IMG/VR virus record: IMGVR_UViG_3300045973_001178
Location: 1-47,274 of that record
Reading direction: 5' to 3' (one strand)
Origin: a virus
DNA: 47,274 nucleotides
Numbering within the stretch: position 1 is the stretch's first letter; every line of letters begins with the position of its first letter. The notes under the pieces are model-generated. The model did no database searches. It was given only the letters and a program-made list of their open reading frames with translations, and had not been told where the DNA came from. The position numbers and the translations under genes were made by a program. Of the stretch, positions 7,516 through 16,147 are shown in pieces.

Positions 7516-8044
7516 GTAGTTTATTACTCTTCCTTAAGTTCGCCGCACTCGTTAAAATTTGAAGATTCCAAGGCACATGTAACCCGCACACTGTCTTGCC
7601 CTGCAGCGGGTAGATGTGGTCCACGTGCCGCTTAACCCCATCTGCCACTTCAAGACGCTTAGCCTCAGCGTATACCGCCTCAATCTTCGCAAACTGCTCC
7701 GCTGTCAGCCAAGGAGGTGTTGCCTCCAACTTCGCCGCCCTACGCTTCGCTAACTTGGCCCGAAACTTCGATACGTGGCCAGCATAGTACTTACGGTTGG
7801 CCAGTTTTATCTCTGGGTGGCTGGTGTAGTATTCAGCCCTCTCCTGTTTATGCGCCAGGTAGTACTCCCGCGCACGCTGTTTCCTAGCTTCCTTATTCTT
7901 CGCGTAAGCTGCCGCGTTATACTCAGAGATCTGAACTGCCTTGCGCTTCCGATACTGCCGATCGTATGCTGCTTTATCTGTGGAGTGCGCCAGATAATAC
8001 TCAGCCTTATTCCTGCGAAGTGCTTCCAGATTCTTGTATGGCAT
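7499..8044 (-). CDS. HNH homing endonuclease, 181 aa
   Basis: The C-terminal half contains HVDHIYPLQGKTVCGLH, then WNLQIL and a final N..K.NK pattern, the His-Asn-Asn metal-binding nuclease core of HNH enzymes. The N-terminal half is Lys/Arg/Tyr-rich with repeated EYYLAHKQERAEYY-like units that probably bind DNA. It is a paralogue of the 8682-9212 gene. Its final codons overlap the protease ribosome-binding site and start, as expected for a mobile gene inserted between functional genes. It probably cuts related phage genomes lacking the insertion. A GGAGAG site lies 10 nt upstream of the ATG. Confidence 0.9.
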   Translation of the reverse strand: MPYKNLEALRRNKAEYYLAHSTDKAAYDRQYRKRKAVQISEYNAAAYAKNKEARKQRAREYYLAHKQERAEYYTSHPEIKLANRKYYAGHVSKFRAKLAKRRAAKLEATPPWLTAEQFAKIEAVYAEAKRLEVADGVKRHVDHIYPLQGKTVCGLHVPWNLQILTSAANLRKSNKLHDPRL

Positions 8045-8180
8045 GCTTTAAGCACTCTCCGCAAATCTGCTTTATGACACCCTTAAGTTTCACGGCCATC
8101 AAGGGGCGGTCCTGTTTGCACTCCTCACAGACCGTAACTACCTTCAGTGGCTCCGGTGAGCCGAATCGCTTGAATCCCAT
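8007..8180 (-). CDS. Small zinc-finger-like protein, 57 aa
   Basis: Starts MGFKRFGSPEPLKVVTVCEE with AAGGAG 8 nt upstream; a longer frame would overlap the previous gene and lacks a site. Two CxxC pairs (CEEC and CGEC), 26 residues apart, form a zinc-ribbon-like pattern. It overlaps the start of the HNH gene by 38 nt. Its role is unknown; such small ribbons often bind nucleic acid or protein partners. Confidence 0.65.
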   Translation of the reverse strand: MGFKRFGSPEPLKVVTVCEECKQDRPLMAVKLKGVIKQICGECLKHAIQESGSTSQE

Positions 8181-8184
8181 CGTC

Positions 8185-8385
8185 TTACTCCTTGCTGAGC
8201 TCTTCAACAAGCTCCTCCATTCGTTTCATGGCGGCCTTGACCGCCTCTATCTGCATCCTAAAATCGGGGGACAGTTTACCGCGGTAATCATAGTCCATGT
8301 ACTCTAGGTATTCGAGGTCACGCTTAATATGTTCGTGGTGAGCCTGGAACCTGTCCCGTGCTGTATTAAAGAACTTGTCTTCCAT
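8185..8385 (-). CDS. Hypothetical helical protein, 66 aa
   Basis: Starts MEDKFFNTARDRFQAHHEHI at the ATG that overlaps the stop of the preceding gene (TGATG). It is highly charged and almost entirely helical, ending in MKRMEELVEELSKE, so a coiled coil is plausible. No known family is recognised. It lies in a set of three small genes between the two HNH genes. Confidence 0.65.
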   Translation of the reverse strand: MEDKFFNTARDRFQAHHEHIKRDLEYLEYMDYDYRGKLSPDFRMQIEAVKAAMKRMEELVEELSKE

Positions 8386-8651
8386 CAAACGCCGCCTGGT
8401 ACTTGCCCGGTATCGTGAGGGAGAGTTTCGGAACGCATTCCGCCCGCCCCTTCAGCACTGGGAACTCCCGAATCTAAACCGAGGCGCTTATATGGGTCAC
8501 CTTCAGTCTTCGGGTTTGTATCATAACCCAACTGGCTTCGCATGAGGTCATCGGTTTTGCGAGCAGGATCACCTTTGCCCTTCATAGGCTTAGACGTGAC
8601 GTCCGTTATAACAACGGGTATCTGCTTTACGAAACCTGATTCAGAGTTCAT
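8385..8651 (-). CDS. Hypothetical protein, 88 aa
   Basis: Starts MNSESGFVKQIPVVITDVTS at 8651, with AAAGGTTGT just upstream; an ATG at 8663 has no site and would lie inside the promoter-like element. Residues 20-88 are Gly/Pro/Asp-rich and probably disordered. It is the first gene after the promoter-like motif at 8664-8682. Function unknown. Confidence 0.6.
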   Translation of the reverse strand: MNSESGFVKQIPVVITDVTSKPMKGKGDPARKTDDLMRSQLGYDTNPKTEGDPYKRLGLDSGVPSAEGAGGMRSETLPHDTGQVPGGV

Positions 8652-8663
8652 ACAACCTTTCAT

Positions 8664-8682
8664 CTATATACAGATTTATACT
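8664..8682 (-). promoter_or_regulatory. Promoter-like element, GTATAAA-N4-TATA family
   Basis: Reads AGTATAAATCTGTATATAG on the minus strand and is preceded by TTTAAAAAATA. It touches the stop codon of the HNH gene and lies 12 nt upstream of the start of the 8385-8651 gene. It is one of four near-identical sites (see also 13948, 18234 and 37642), which strongly suggests a common promoter class. The motif is unlike the sigma70 promoters at 41.3 kb. Confidence 0.6.
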
Positions 8683-9212
8683 TATTTTTTAAATGCCGGC
8701 ATTTTGTTATGCTTCACCAAATTATCTGTGGCCACCAGTATTTGCAGGTTCCACGGAACATGTAATCCGCACACTGCCTTGCCCTGCAGCGGGTAGATGT
8801 GGTCCACGTGCCGCTTGATTCCGTCTATCGCTTGCAGCCTAGCTGCTTCTACGTAAAACCGCTCTATAACCACAAAGTGCTGTGTTGTGAGCCAAGGCGG
8901 AGTAGCCTTCAATACAGTGGCAGCACGTCGTGCAACCGCAGCATTTACCTTACCTGGGTTGGCTTTCTGCCATGTCCGTGTTCTTATGCGGTAATACTCT
9001 CTGTGTGCTTGACGCCATATATCATGGTATGCCACGTACTCAATATTGTGTGCAGATCTCCATTGCCGGCATCGAGCAGCATATGCGTCTTTTCGCTCCT
9101 GGTAATACTGCTGGTATTCATGCTTACGCTCTACGTAATAGGCGTCGCGATAAGCCTTGCGCTTATCATTCTGAGCTTTCCAGTATGCCTTCTGGCACTC
9201 AGTCGCAGACAT
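8682..9212 (-). CDS. HNH homing endonuclease, 176 aa (paralogue)
   Basis: Carries the same core as the 7499-8044 protein: HVDHIYPLQGKAVCGLH, WNLQIL and a final N...K.NK. The N-terminal region is rich in Tyr/Arg/Lys repeats (EYQQYYQERKDAYAARC). The DNA encoding the HNH core is 64/68 identical to the other copy. It lies immediately downstream of the portal gene with an AAGGAGA site, so it is a free-standing endonuclease gene between portal and head genes. Confidence 0.9.
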   Translation of the reverse strand: MSATECQKAYWKAQNDKRKAYRDAYYVERKHEYQQYYQERKDAYAARCRQWRSAHNIEYVAYHDIWRQAHREYYRIRTRTWQKANPGKVNAAVARRAATVLKATPPWLTTQHFVVIERFYVEAARLQAIDGIKRHVDHIYPLQGKAVCGLHVPWNLQILVATDNLVKHNKMPAFKK

Positions 9213-9224
9213 AATATAGTCTCC

Positions 9225-11003
9225 TTACACTTCCGGCATCGTGGGCTTATCTTCACCCATTGGGGCCGGCAGTTTGCCAGCTTCCTGCTGCTTTGTCCGG
9301 GGCGGCACCATCGAGTTAGGGATGGTGGGGCCTGGCGGAACGACCTTGTCTCCGGGGGCCACAGGCGGGCGCCCCGGGGCGGCTTTCGGATCAACCACAT
9401 TGCGTGGCAGCTCGATGTCACGGAGCTTATGACCGCGGAGGGTCTCGTTGCGCACCGTAGGATCCTTCATAGCATCCTTGCGCGCCTCACGCCACTGCGG
9501 GTCAAGGCTGGTGGACTGCTCATTCTCCAGCGCGGCCTTCATCTTGTTGGTGTCCAGACCGAGCAGGTCGTAAATAACCTCGGCCGGCAGGTCACCCTCT
9601 TTGCGCATCTTGGCGAGATATTCCTGCTCCTGCATGCCGGAGACAAGGTTGGACGGGTGCCAGAACAGCTTAGGCACGGCGTACTTCTTGATGTCGGGGA
9701 TGTAGGTTTTGTCGTTCGAAATGTTGGAGGCGGCCTCCGAGCGGTTGCGGATGATGTACTCGCGCTTCTTGGCGACGGGCAGCCACACTTTGTCGGTGGT
9801 GTGCCGGTTGACCAGCGCGCGCTGCAGCATGTAGCGGTGCATGATCAGCTTGATCGACATGGCTTCTTTCGCGTAGGGGTTAGCCTCAGCGAACATGGCC
9901 TCGTTGGCGGACATGGCGATGAGAATGCGCTTCTGCGTCCACTCAAACCACTTGATGAGGTCTTCGTGCTGTGTAGAGCCCGTCTTGTACTCCATCTCCA
10001 AGAACGCGTGGTAGATGAGGTCGTAGTCCGGGTCGCCCTTGGCTTCGATGAGCTTAGCCTTGAGCATGTCAAAATGCTTCTTGCTCGGCAGCCACTTCTG
10101 TTCCTTGGATCCGATCTTCCAGATCTTGATGGGGAACATGTGCCGGTCGATGAACGTCAGCATGAGCATGTACAGCTTGTCTTCCGCGAGCAGGTACTTG
10201 AGCGCCGCCTTCATGGGCGACTCACCGCGGGTGATGTAGCCGGCGGATTTGTTGGCGTAGTGGATGACCCGGGAGTTGTCCAGGTGAATCGGCTGGCCCT
10301 TGGAGACGCGCTCTTTGAAGTCGCCGGGCAGCATGTCCACAACCGCGCGGTCGATCTCCTTGGAGGAGTTCATCATCTTGCGCAACTCTTCGTCAGGCTT
10401 CAGGAAATAGGCAACGCCGGAGCCGGCGTAAACTTTATGCACTTCAATGTTTTCCGGGGGATACTGGTGGAAGGCTTCCCATTCCATGGTGCTGTCGTCC
10501 CAGTTGCCCACGTGAAACGATTCGCCCAGGAGCTCGTAGTCCCGGGACATATGCACGATCATCTGCATGAGGTTCAGCCGCTCGCTGAGGTCCTGCCAGT
10601 AAGGCTCAAGCTCTTTGTCTTCGCAGCGGACTTCCATGTCACCGAAGGGGAACGTGGAGTGCAGGTTGATGAGGTTGCGGACGATCGGGTGGAACGAGTA
10701 GTAGTGCCGCAGGCGCCGGTTCAGTTCTTTGAGGTTCTCTTTCGGGAACATCAACAGAATCGGGTCGAACATTGGATCGACGTACATCAGCGGTACGCGT
10801 GAGGATCCTCCGCCGTCCATGTAGCCCATGCCGCCGTCGCTGGCGGTGCGCTTGAAAGCAGCTTCCTGCAGGTTGTCCATCATGGTCTCATATTTGGCCG
10901 CAATCCCACCCTGACCTTTCAGGCCGGATGGGAGGATAGCATTAGCTTTGCGGGTGAAACCTTTATCGCCAGACGACGGGTCACTGCTGTCTTTTTTAGA
11001 CAT
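9225..11003 (-). CDS. Portal protein
   Basis: This 592-aa protein forms the ring at the head vertex through which DNA enters. The length, the N-terminal helical region with LRHYYSFHPIVRNLINLHS, the 'DYELLGESFHVGNWD' strand region, the 'RHMFPIKIWKIG' segment and the long stem-like helix around 'ANEAMFAEANPYAKEAMSIK' (broken) all fit portal proteins. The C-terminal 90 residues are Pro-rich. The GAGGT site supports this start. Between terminase and protease genes it occupies the usual head-module position. Confidence 0.85.
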   Translation of the reverse strand: MSKKDSSDPSSGDKGFTRKANAILPSGLKGQGGIAAKYETMMDNLQEAAFKRTASDGGMGYMDGGGSSRVPLMYVDPMFDPILLMFPKENLKELNRRLRHYYSFHPIVRNLINLHSTFPFGDMEVRCEDKELEPYWQDLSERLNLMQMIVHMSRDYELLGESFHVGNWDDSTMEWEAFHQYPPENIEVHKVYAGSGVAYFLKPDEELRKMMNSSKEIDRAVVDMLPGDFKERVSKGQPIHLDNSRVIHYANKSAGYITRGESPMKAALKYLLAEDKLYMLMLTFIDRHMFPIKIWKIGSKEQKWLPSKKHFDMLKAKLIEAKGDPDYDLIYHAFLEMEYKTGSTQHEDLIKWFEWTQKRILIAMSANEAMFAEANPYAKEAMSIKLIMHRYMLQRALVNRHTTDKVWLPVAKKREYIIRNRSEAASNISNDKTYIPDIKKYAVPKLFWHPSNLVSGMQEQEYLAKMRKEGDLPAEVIYDLLGLDTNKMKAALENEQSTSLDPQWREARKDAMKDPTVRNETLRGHKLRDIELPRNVVDPKAAPGRPPVAPGDKVVPPGPTIPNSMVPPRTKQQEAGKLPAPMGEDKPTMPEV

Positions 11004-11027
11004 GTTTTACCTCAGGTTCATTTTCAA

Positions 11028-12305
11028 TTAGAACAGTTTAATGTCCTTGTCTTTTTCAGCATCACCGAAGTACTTCTCCATCCCTTCATGGGACAGCGCG
11101 TACACTTTGCCGTCGGTGCCTTTAAAGGTGCCGGTGGTCTGCAGTGCCCCGTCGATGACGGAGAACACCATGTACGCGAACTTCTTGCCAGCGTTCTTCG
11201 ACGTCTTGGCGCTGCCTACGTTCAGCATGATGGCGATAACGCCGGAGCTGTTGAGGAACTCCACCGGCCGGGATGATGGTGTGCTGAGGTTCTTGTCCTG
11301 TGACTCGAACTTGTCCACGGCCTGGTACTTGAAACTCTTCAGAGAGAACTCGTAGTCCGGCGCCACCTCTGCGGTCTTGGCTGCCAGGTACTCCCCGATG
11401 CTTTCGAGGAACGGGGTAAGGTTGTCCACCTTGGGCTTCCCTACCTGCTGATCGAAGAATGCTTGCGGGCTGTCTTCCTTAATAACATCATCGAGCAGCG
11501 CGGCCTCTTCCTTCTCGAGCAGTGCCTCAACGTCCTCTTTGGCGTTGGCCTTCTCTTCGTCCGCCTTGTCCTTCTCTTCCGCGGCCCGAATGTACCGTGC
11601 GGATAATATAACGAAATCTTCGCGCGGAAGCAAGCCATTAAAATAAGCGTCCTTTACGTACGCCGAGGCGCGCTTAGGATCCTTGTCGGAACCGGATACC
11701 ATGAGGTAGTCCACCACAGCTCTCCCTTGCTCTGAAATGTTGGAGAACTTTGGCTCACTGAATCCGGAGAACCAGTCTTTCTTGGGCTTCTCCAGTTCAA
11801 GGTCTACCACTTTGTCGTACTGGCGATATTCCTTCACCTTGCCCTTGAGGTCTTCCCGGGCGTCTTCGATGATGGGGTGGTTGCTGATCTCTTCACGGTG
11901 GAAGTCACCCTTCTGCCCGAAGATCGAGTAGCCGGCTGTCCACGGCATGATGAAGTAGAAGTCGAACTTGGAGCCCTTGGCTTCGCCCCAGCCCATGTTG
12001 TAGGACGGGATGGCGGCCGGGACGGTCATTATGTTCGCGTCCGGGGTCAGGAACTCTTCCACGGACACCCCGGCGATCTCTTTGAAGATCTGGCGGATGT
12101 CGCTTTGCTGGTAGCCCTGAGAGATCAGGTAGCTTTCCAGATAGCTGTAGGGGTACATCTTCACCTGCAGCAGTTGGCGGAGGTTCTTCTCAAGCTCCAC
12201 GATCTCCTGTGGGGTGCCGCTGCCGGCGAAGGCGGTGCCCTCCATCATCTTTTCCATCATGTACGCGCCGCTGCCGCCGCCCTGTTTGTTAAAGCTGGTT
12301 TCCAT
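11028..12305 (-). CDS. Hypothetical protein, 425 aa, head-module gene
   Basis: I start at METSFNKQGGGSGAYMMEKM, because the first ATG (12311) lies inside the AGGAG site, which has ideal spacing to the second. An N-terminal Gly/Met-rich segment is followed by a small helical region (LLQVKMYPYSYLESYLISQG), a Trp/Tyr-rich central part, a strongly acidic-basic coiled-coil stretch (residues about 235-275) and a C-terminal mixed alpha/beta region. No function is recognised. Its location between portal and the 531-aa gene suggests a virion protein. Confidence 0.7.
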   Translation of the reverse strand: METSFNKQGGGSGAYMMEKMMEGTAFAGSGTPQEIVELEKNLRQLLQVKMYPYSYLESYLISQGYQQSDIRQIFKEIAGVSVEEFLTPDANIMTVPAAIPSYNMGWGEAKGSKFDFYFIMPWTAGYSIFGQKGDFHREEISNHPIIEDAREDLKGKVKEYRQYDKVVDLELEKPKKDWFSGFSEPKFSNISEQGRAVVDYLMVSGSDKDPKRASAYVKDAYFNGLLPREDFVILSARYIRAAEEKDKADEEKANAKEDVEALLEKEEAALLDDVIKEDSPQAFFDQQVGKPKVDNLTPFLESIGEYLAAKTAEVAPDYEFSLKSFKYQAVDKFESQDKNLSTPSSRPVEFLNSSGVIAIMLNVGSAKTSKNAGKKFAYMVFSVIDGALQTTGTFKGTDGKVYALSHEGMEKYFGDAEKDKDIKLF

Positions 12306-12324
12306 GGTCATCTCCTGACTGATA

Positions 12325-13920
12325 TTAGAACAGATCCGTTGCTGACGGTTCGAACACTGCTTCGTGATTAACCTTCACCACACCCTTAGCTGTCTCAAGG
12401 ATGTAGTCTGCGGCCGCGATGGCGAGGATTTTGCCGCTGGTGATGGAACTGCCGCGGTCAAAGCCCACAACGTCGCCTAACGCGAAGGGGACGGGCGGGC
12501 GGCCCAGCATAGCATTGGCGACCATCACCTTGCGGCGGCGGATAGCTTTGGCTTCGATGTCCAGTTCCCACGGTCCTTGGCCTTTCGTGGCGTCGTACTC
12601 TTGGTTCTTCATGATAAGTCCGGCGTCCATGCGCAGGCTGGCGCGCTGGCGGGCAGGTATTTCTTTCTCAGGCCCGCGGCCGGGCCGCTCTTCCTTCCTG
12701 ATGTCCTGCTCATCCCTGTGTAGCTTGGCCAGTATTGCCACTACGTCTGCGCGCTCAAGCAGGTCGGGATGTTGCTGCATGAGGTCTGTCGCCGGGCCGC
12801 GCCAGTTGTCGGGGTCTGCCGCAGTAGCCTGTTTGAGTTCCGCAAAATACTTCTTCAGGCTCTCGTGCAGCATGAGGTCCTCGGGTTCGTTGGACTCCGG
12901 AGTCATAATAAGCTGCATCTCGCGAATGAACTGGTTAATGCCGGGGATTGCGGCGGTGGGGATGTCGGCGGTGTCGGTGAACTCCTGCCGGCGCTGCTGC
13001 TTGGAGACGGCCCTAGCGTCGTCCTCCGCGGAAACTTTAGCTGCGGCGGCCTGAGCATCCTCCAGCTTCTTACGGGTGGCGGGGCTGAGAGAATTAAGAT
13101 CCACATCTCCGTTTATGCCTTTCTGCCGTGCCTCCTCCGCCTGGGCATCATCCTGCTTTTTCTCTCTCATCTCGGCCCGGCCGGCGTGCTCTATGGAGCG
13201 GCGGGTTATTTCGTCATCGATGTTGGCCTGGGTCTGCATCAGTATATCGTTGAGTTTCTGGTTAAAGGATTCGGAACGCTGCTCTTCGGAGAAGTAGCCG
13301 GAATTAACCATCATCTCCCGGGCCTGCTCCACAGCAACGGCCTCGTCGGCGCTGGCTTTGAACATCCATGACGCATGTTTGGATCCCTCATCGCCTTGAC
13401 CGGCAGACATGTCGGTAACTTCAGGCTTGGCTTCCTCGGCGGCAGCGGCGGGAACGGCAGCCTGCTCGGTAGCAGGCATAGCCTCGGCCGGGGCCGTAGG
13501 GTACAGCAGGTTCCACACCTTGTCTATGCTGAAATCCCCCTTGGTGGGGAACATGGAGGCAGGAACTTCGTTGTTCCTGATGGGCAGCAGAAGGCTGCCT
13601 AATCCCTGTTTGTCGTGCGGGATGTCCGCAGCGGTAGCCGGCAGCCGGTTGGTCACCAGCGCCTCACCCTCAACCTCGTCAGCTATCTTCTCGAGCTGCT
13701 GTTTGACCAGCAGCATGGACTTGTTGGGGTCGCCCTCAGGGAGAAGGGCGTTGTAGTCGATAATGGTGTCCGCCAAGTTCTTGAAGAAGCCTTCGGTGAG
13801 CACGGCTATGTCTTTTTGGTGGAGGGGATCTGCTCCGGCTGCGGCCGCTTGGGTCAAGTCCCGGGCATAATCGCTTGAGGAGAAGGATGTGCTGTCAAGT
13901 ATGTAGCTGTTCTTTAACAT
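12325..13920 (-). CDS. Hypothetical protein, 531 aa, Ala/Glu-rich with SH3-like C-terminus
   Basis: Starts MLKNSYILDSTSFSSSDYAR with a GGAGG site. Residues 60-340 are mostly charged helix with Ala-rich spacers. The last 70 residues, with 'GDVVGFDRGSSITSGKIL' and later 'YILETAKGVVKV', look like a small beta-barrel of KOW/SH3 type, often a nucleic-acid or protein binding unit. The whole resembles a flexible rod with a C-terminal binding domain. It is the first gene after the promoter-like element at 13948. Function unknown. Confidence 0.7.
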   Translation of the reverse strand: MLKNSYILDSTSFSSSDYARDLTQAAAAGADPLHQKDIAVLTEGFFKNLADTIIDYNALLPEGDPNKSMLLVKQQLEKIADEVEGEALVTNRLPATAADIPHDKQGLGSLLLPIRNNEVPASMFPTKGDFSIDKVWNLLYPTAPAEAMPATEQAAVPAAAAEEAKPEVTDMSAGQGDEGSKHASWMFKASADEAVAVEQAREMMVNSGYFSEEQRSESFNQKLNDILMQTQANIDDEITRRSIEHAGRAEMREKKQDDAQAEEARQKGINGDVDLNSLSPATRKKLEDAQAAAAKVSAEDDARAVSKQQRRQEFTDTADIPTAAIPGINQFIREMQLIMTPESNEPEDLMLHESLKKYFAELKQATAADPDNWRGPATDLMQQHPDLLERADVVAILAKLHRDEQDIRKEERPGRGPEKEIPARQRASLRMDAGLIMKNQEYDATKGQGPWELDIEAKAIRRRKVMVANAMLGRPPVPFALGDVVGFDRGSSITSGKILAIAAADYILETAKGVVKVNHEAVFEPSATDLF

Positions 13921-13947
13921 AGAAATCGTGCCTCCGGTCTGGTCTTA

Positions 13948-13967
13948 CTTATATAGTATTTTATACA
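13948..13967 (-). promoter_or_regulatory. Promoter-like element, GTATAAA-N4-TATA family
   Basis: Reads TGTATAAAATACTATATAAG on the minus strand, preceded by TTTAATTTTAA. It overlaps the last codons and stop of the 13961-14350 gene and lies 28 nt upstream of the 531-aa gene. It shares GTATAAA, a 4-nt gap and TATA with the sites at 8664, 18234 and 37642. Confidence 0.6.
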
Positions 13968-14350
13968 TTAAAATTAAATGCGGCCGCGATCTTGCGGAAA
14001 AGGGCGCGGATGCCCCACTTGTCATCTGCTGGCTCAGGGATGGGGGCTGGAACCGGCGCAGGCACCGGGCGGACCACCGGCACCATGGCGACCTTCTTGA
14101 GGGTCATGTTGACGTGCCAGGCGCCTTCCCGGGCGGTTGCAGGAGCTGACATGGTGTCGTAGCCTTCGTTGGCGCAGCCGCCGCGAGCGTTGTACGTCTC
14201 GGCCTCTCCGGTCGAGCTGCCTGTTCCGGGCAGGGAGGTTTTGTAGTCCTCTTTCATGCCCTGATTGGTCTCATGTGAGAGATGTGGCTCTTTCAGGCCC
14301 GGCAGGCGGCCCATAAAGTCCAATTTGATAGGTTTTTTTGTGATTTCCAT
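13961..14350 (-). CDS. Hypothetical protein, 129 aa, Pro/Gly-rich
   Basis: Starts MEITKKPIKLDFMGRLPGLK. The first 70 residues are flexible (TSLPGTGSSTGEAETYNARG), followed by a valine-rich segment, a proline-repeat linker (VPAPVPAPIPEPADD) and a short C-terminal helix (WGIRALFRKIAAAFNF) that is amphipathic and could touch a membrane or another protein. No family is recognised. Its end overlaps the promoter-like element. Confidence 0.65.
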   Translation of the reverse strand: MEITKKPIKLDFMGRLPGLKEPHLSHETNQGMKEDYKTSLPGTGSSTGEAETYNARGGCANEGYDTMSAPATAREGAWHVNMTLKKVAMVPVVRPVPAPVPAPIPEPADDKWGIRALFRKIAAAFNFNV

Positions 14351-14356
14351 AGTGCC

Positions 14357-16147
14357 TCAATTTGACCAAGGATCCTGCATGGTGAGGTTTTCCTCAATGG
14401 TCTCGACTTCGCCCCAACCATCATCCTCTCCTGTAGCCTTGTGCTTCAGGAGCCACACCTTCGTGGCGCCCACGATCGTGTCCACGTAGTCTTTGCTGCC
14501 GGTGGACGGGTGGTCTATCCTGTTGCCAATGCTGATGAGCTGCTTCGTCTCAACTATCTGCGGTGCAAAGGGGAGGAGCTTGTACCGCTTAGTGTAAATC
14601 ATTTCCTTGAACGTCTTGTAGTCAGACACGTCGAGGTTATATTCGAACGACGGGATGGCAGCAGCGTTAAGTTCCTCTTGCAGTGAGGCGCTTTGCCACT
14701 GGTCAAACCATACGCCCATGATGCTGAAGTGTTTACTCAGGTCTTCGATGAACTCCCGGATGTTGGTGAAAGAAACCATGTACTTGTTCTTGCGATCCGG
14801 AACCCAACCGGTGATTAAATCCTGGACAAAGATGGGTGTGGTGCCTACCATCTCGCGGTGGTACATCCCGAGCGCAGCGCTGTCTATCTTGCGGCCCAAG
14901 TCGATGGTGATAATGTGGTCGTGATGCCGGGATATGCGCGGCGAGTAGCTCAGTATCCGTTTGCACACCTTGGCGTCCTTGATGTAGTCCTCTATCTCCA
15001 CCACTGACTTGTGGCCTGGCGTGATGCAGTCTGTGACTTTCTCAGGGTACTCGAGGAATCCGTGCTCGGACTCGGGCGGATCCGCCATGAGCATCATCTT
15101 GGCGTCTGTCGGATTCTTGTCGAAGTCGTCCTTGAACTCCAGAGGCACCTTGATTATCCGGGGGACTTTGGTCAGGACTCCGTCCACGTACTCGTCGTCG
15201 TATCCGTCAATGAAATCGAACCACTGGCCGCTGAACAGGTGGAGCGGCTTCACTTCCCACGTGGCTGCGCGGTCGGTGTACACGTGCAGATTTTTCAGGT
15301 TGTCCCGGTACATCTGCATGGTGAAGTCTTCGATCTCGCGCGGGTAAGAGATGATGAACCCTTTGCCGCGGAGACCGAACCGGGTGGTGCTAGACGATTT
15401 GATGTTGCGGAAAATCTTAGCAGCGTTGCGGGACTTGTTGGCGGCCTGGAAGGCCGACGCCTCGTCGAGAACGTACACGAGCGTGTTGAAACCTTCGGCG
15501 CTCTCGTTGTCGCTGTTCTTGGACATCAGCCGGATAAGCTTTGGGAAAATGATGCCGTCTTTCGTGATCATCACGAACGCTTCGCCCGGGTTGGGCTTTA
15601 TCTGGCTGATAAACGCACCAGAGTTCCGGATCGGGTACTTATCCTTGAGCCAGCGCCAGCGCAGCACGCGTTGCCGGAGCTTCTCGAAGAAAACTTCGTT
15701 AGCCTTGGCGCCTGACGGGGCCACGTTGACGCAGTCCAGGTATTCACCTTCGGGCTGCTTGAAGTAAAATTGAGGGGACTTCATGCACAAGCACAGGTAG
15801 CAGACGTAGCACAGGATTAGCACGCACAGGGTGTCTTTGCCTGACCCTTTGCCCCACGCGAGCACGGCGAGGGAGTTGCCGTTGCTGAACGCAGTCTGAG
15901 GGTCGTCACCGATCATGAAGTCGAAAACCATATACTGACGCTCCGACAGCGGAGGGAAGTCCATATGGTTCTTAGATTCGACAAATTCACGGAAGCCAAC
16001 CGGCTCCTCGACGAACTCTACGTCCTTGTCTTGCTGGATCAGCTGCGTCGTGACAAAATTAATGGCGGAGTCCAACATCACGTCGTGAATATGCTGCGAG
16101 ATGCTGAATCGCTTAGCCTTAATCACGGATATTTTCGGGTTGATCAT
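14357..16147 (-). CDS. terL: Terminase large subunit
   Basis: The 596-aa DNA-packaging motor. The N-terminal ATPase shows Walker A AWGKGSGKDT (residues 97-106) and Walker B LVYVLDEA (223-230) with the catalytic Glu. The C-terminal RNase H-like nuclease shows ITIDLG with Asp 415, WFDQW with Asp 481 and DYVD with Asp 555. All expected residues are present, so both functions are probably active. Its start overlaps the stop of the preceding gene (ATGA), and the 129-aa gene and portal block follow. Confidence 0.95.
   Translation of the reverse strand: MINPKISVIKAKRFSISQHIHDVMLDSAINFVTTQLIQQDKDVEFVEEPVGFREFVESKNHMDFPPLSERQYMVFDFMIGDDPQTAFSNGNSLAVLAWGKGSGKDTLCVLILCYVCYLCLCMKSPQFYFKQPEGEYLDCVNVAPSGAKANEVFFEKLRQRVLRWRWLKDKYPIRNSGAFISQIKPNPGEAFVMITKDGIIFPKLIRLMSKNSDNESAEGFNTLVYVLDEASAFQAANKSRNAAKIFRNIKSSSTTRFGLRGKGFIISYPREIEDFTMQMYRDNLKNLHVYTDRAATWEVKPLHLFSGQWFDFIDGYDDEYVDGVLTKVPRIIKVPLEFKDDFDKNPTDAKMMLMADPPESEHGFLEYPEKVTDCITPGHKSVVEIEDYIKDAKVCKRILSYSPRISRHHDHIITIDLGRKIDSAALGMYHREMVGTTPIFVQDLITGWVPDRKNKYMVSFTNIREFIEDLSKHFSIMGVWFDQWQSASLQEELNAAAIPSFEYNLDVSDYKTFKEMIYTKRYKLLPFAPQIVETKQLISIGNRIDHPSTGSKDYVDTIVGATKVWLLKHKATGEDDGWGEVETIEENLTMQDPWSN

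Noticed and set aside
5605-7635. Open frame of 676 codons on the plus strand opposite scaffold and protease genes
   Set aside because: A long antisense frame caused by GC-rich codon bias. The translation is Ala/Gly/Ser-rich without any family.
8799-10802. Open frame of 667 codons on the plus strand opposite the HNH and portal genes
   Set aside because: It is the shadow of the portal gene, which has a ribosome-binding site and recognisable content. The antisense frame is low-complexity and has no ribosome-binding site.
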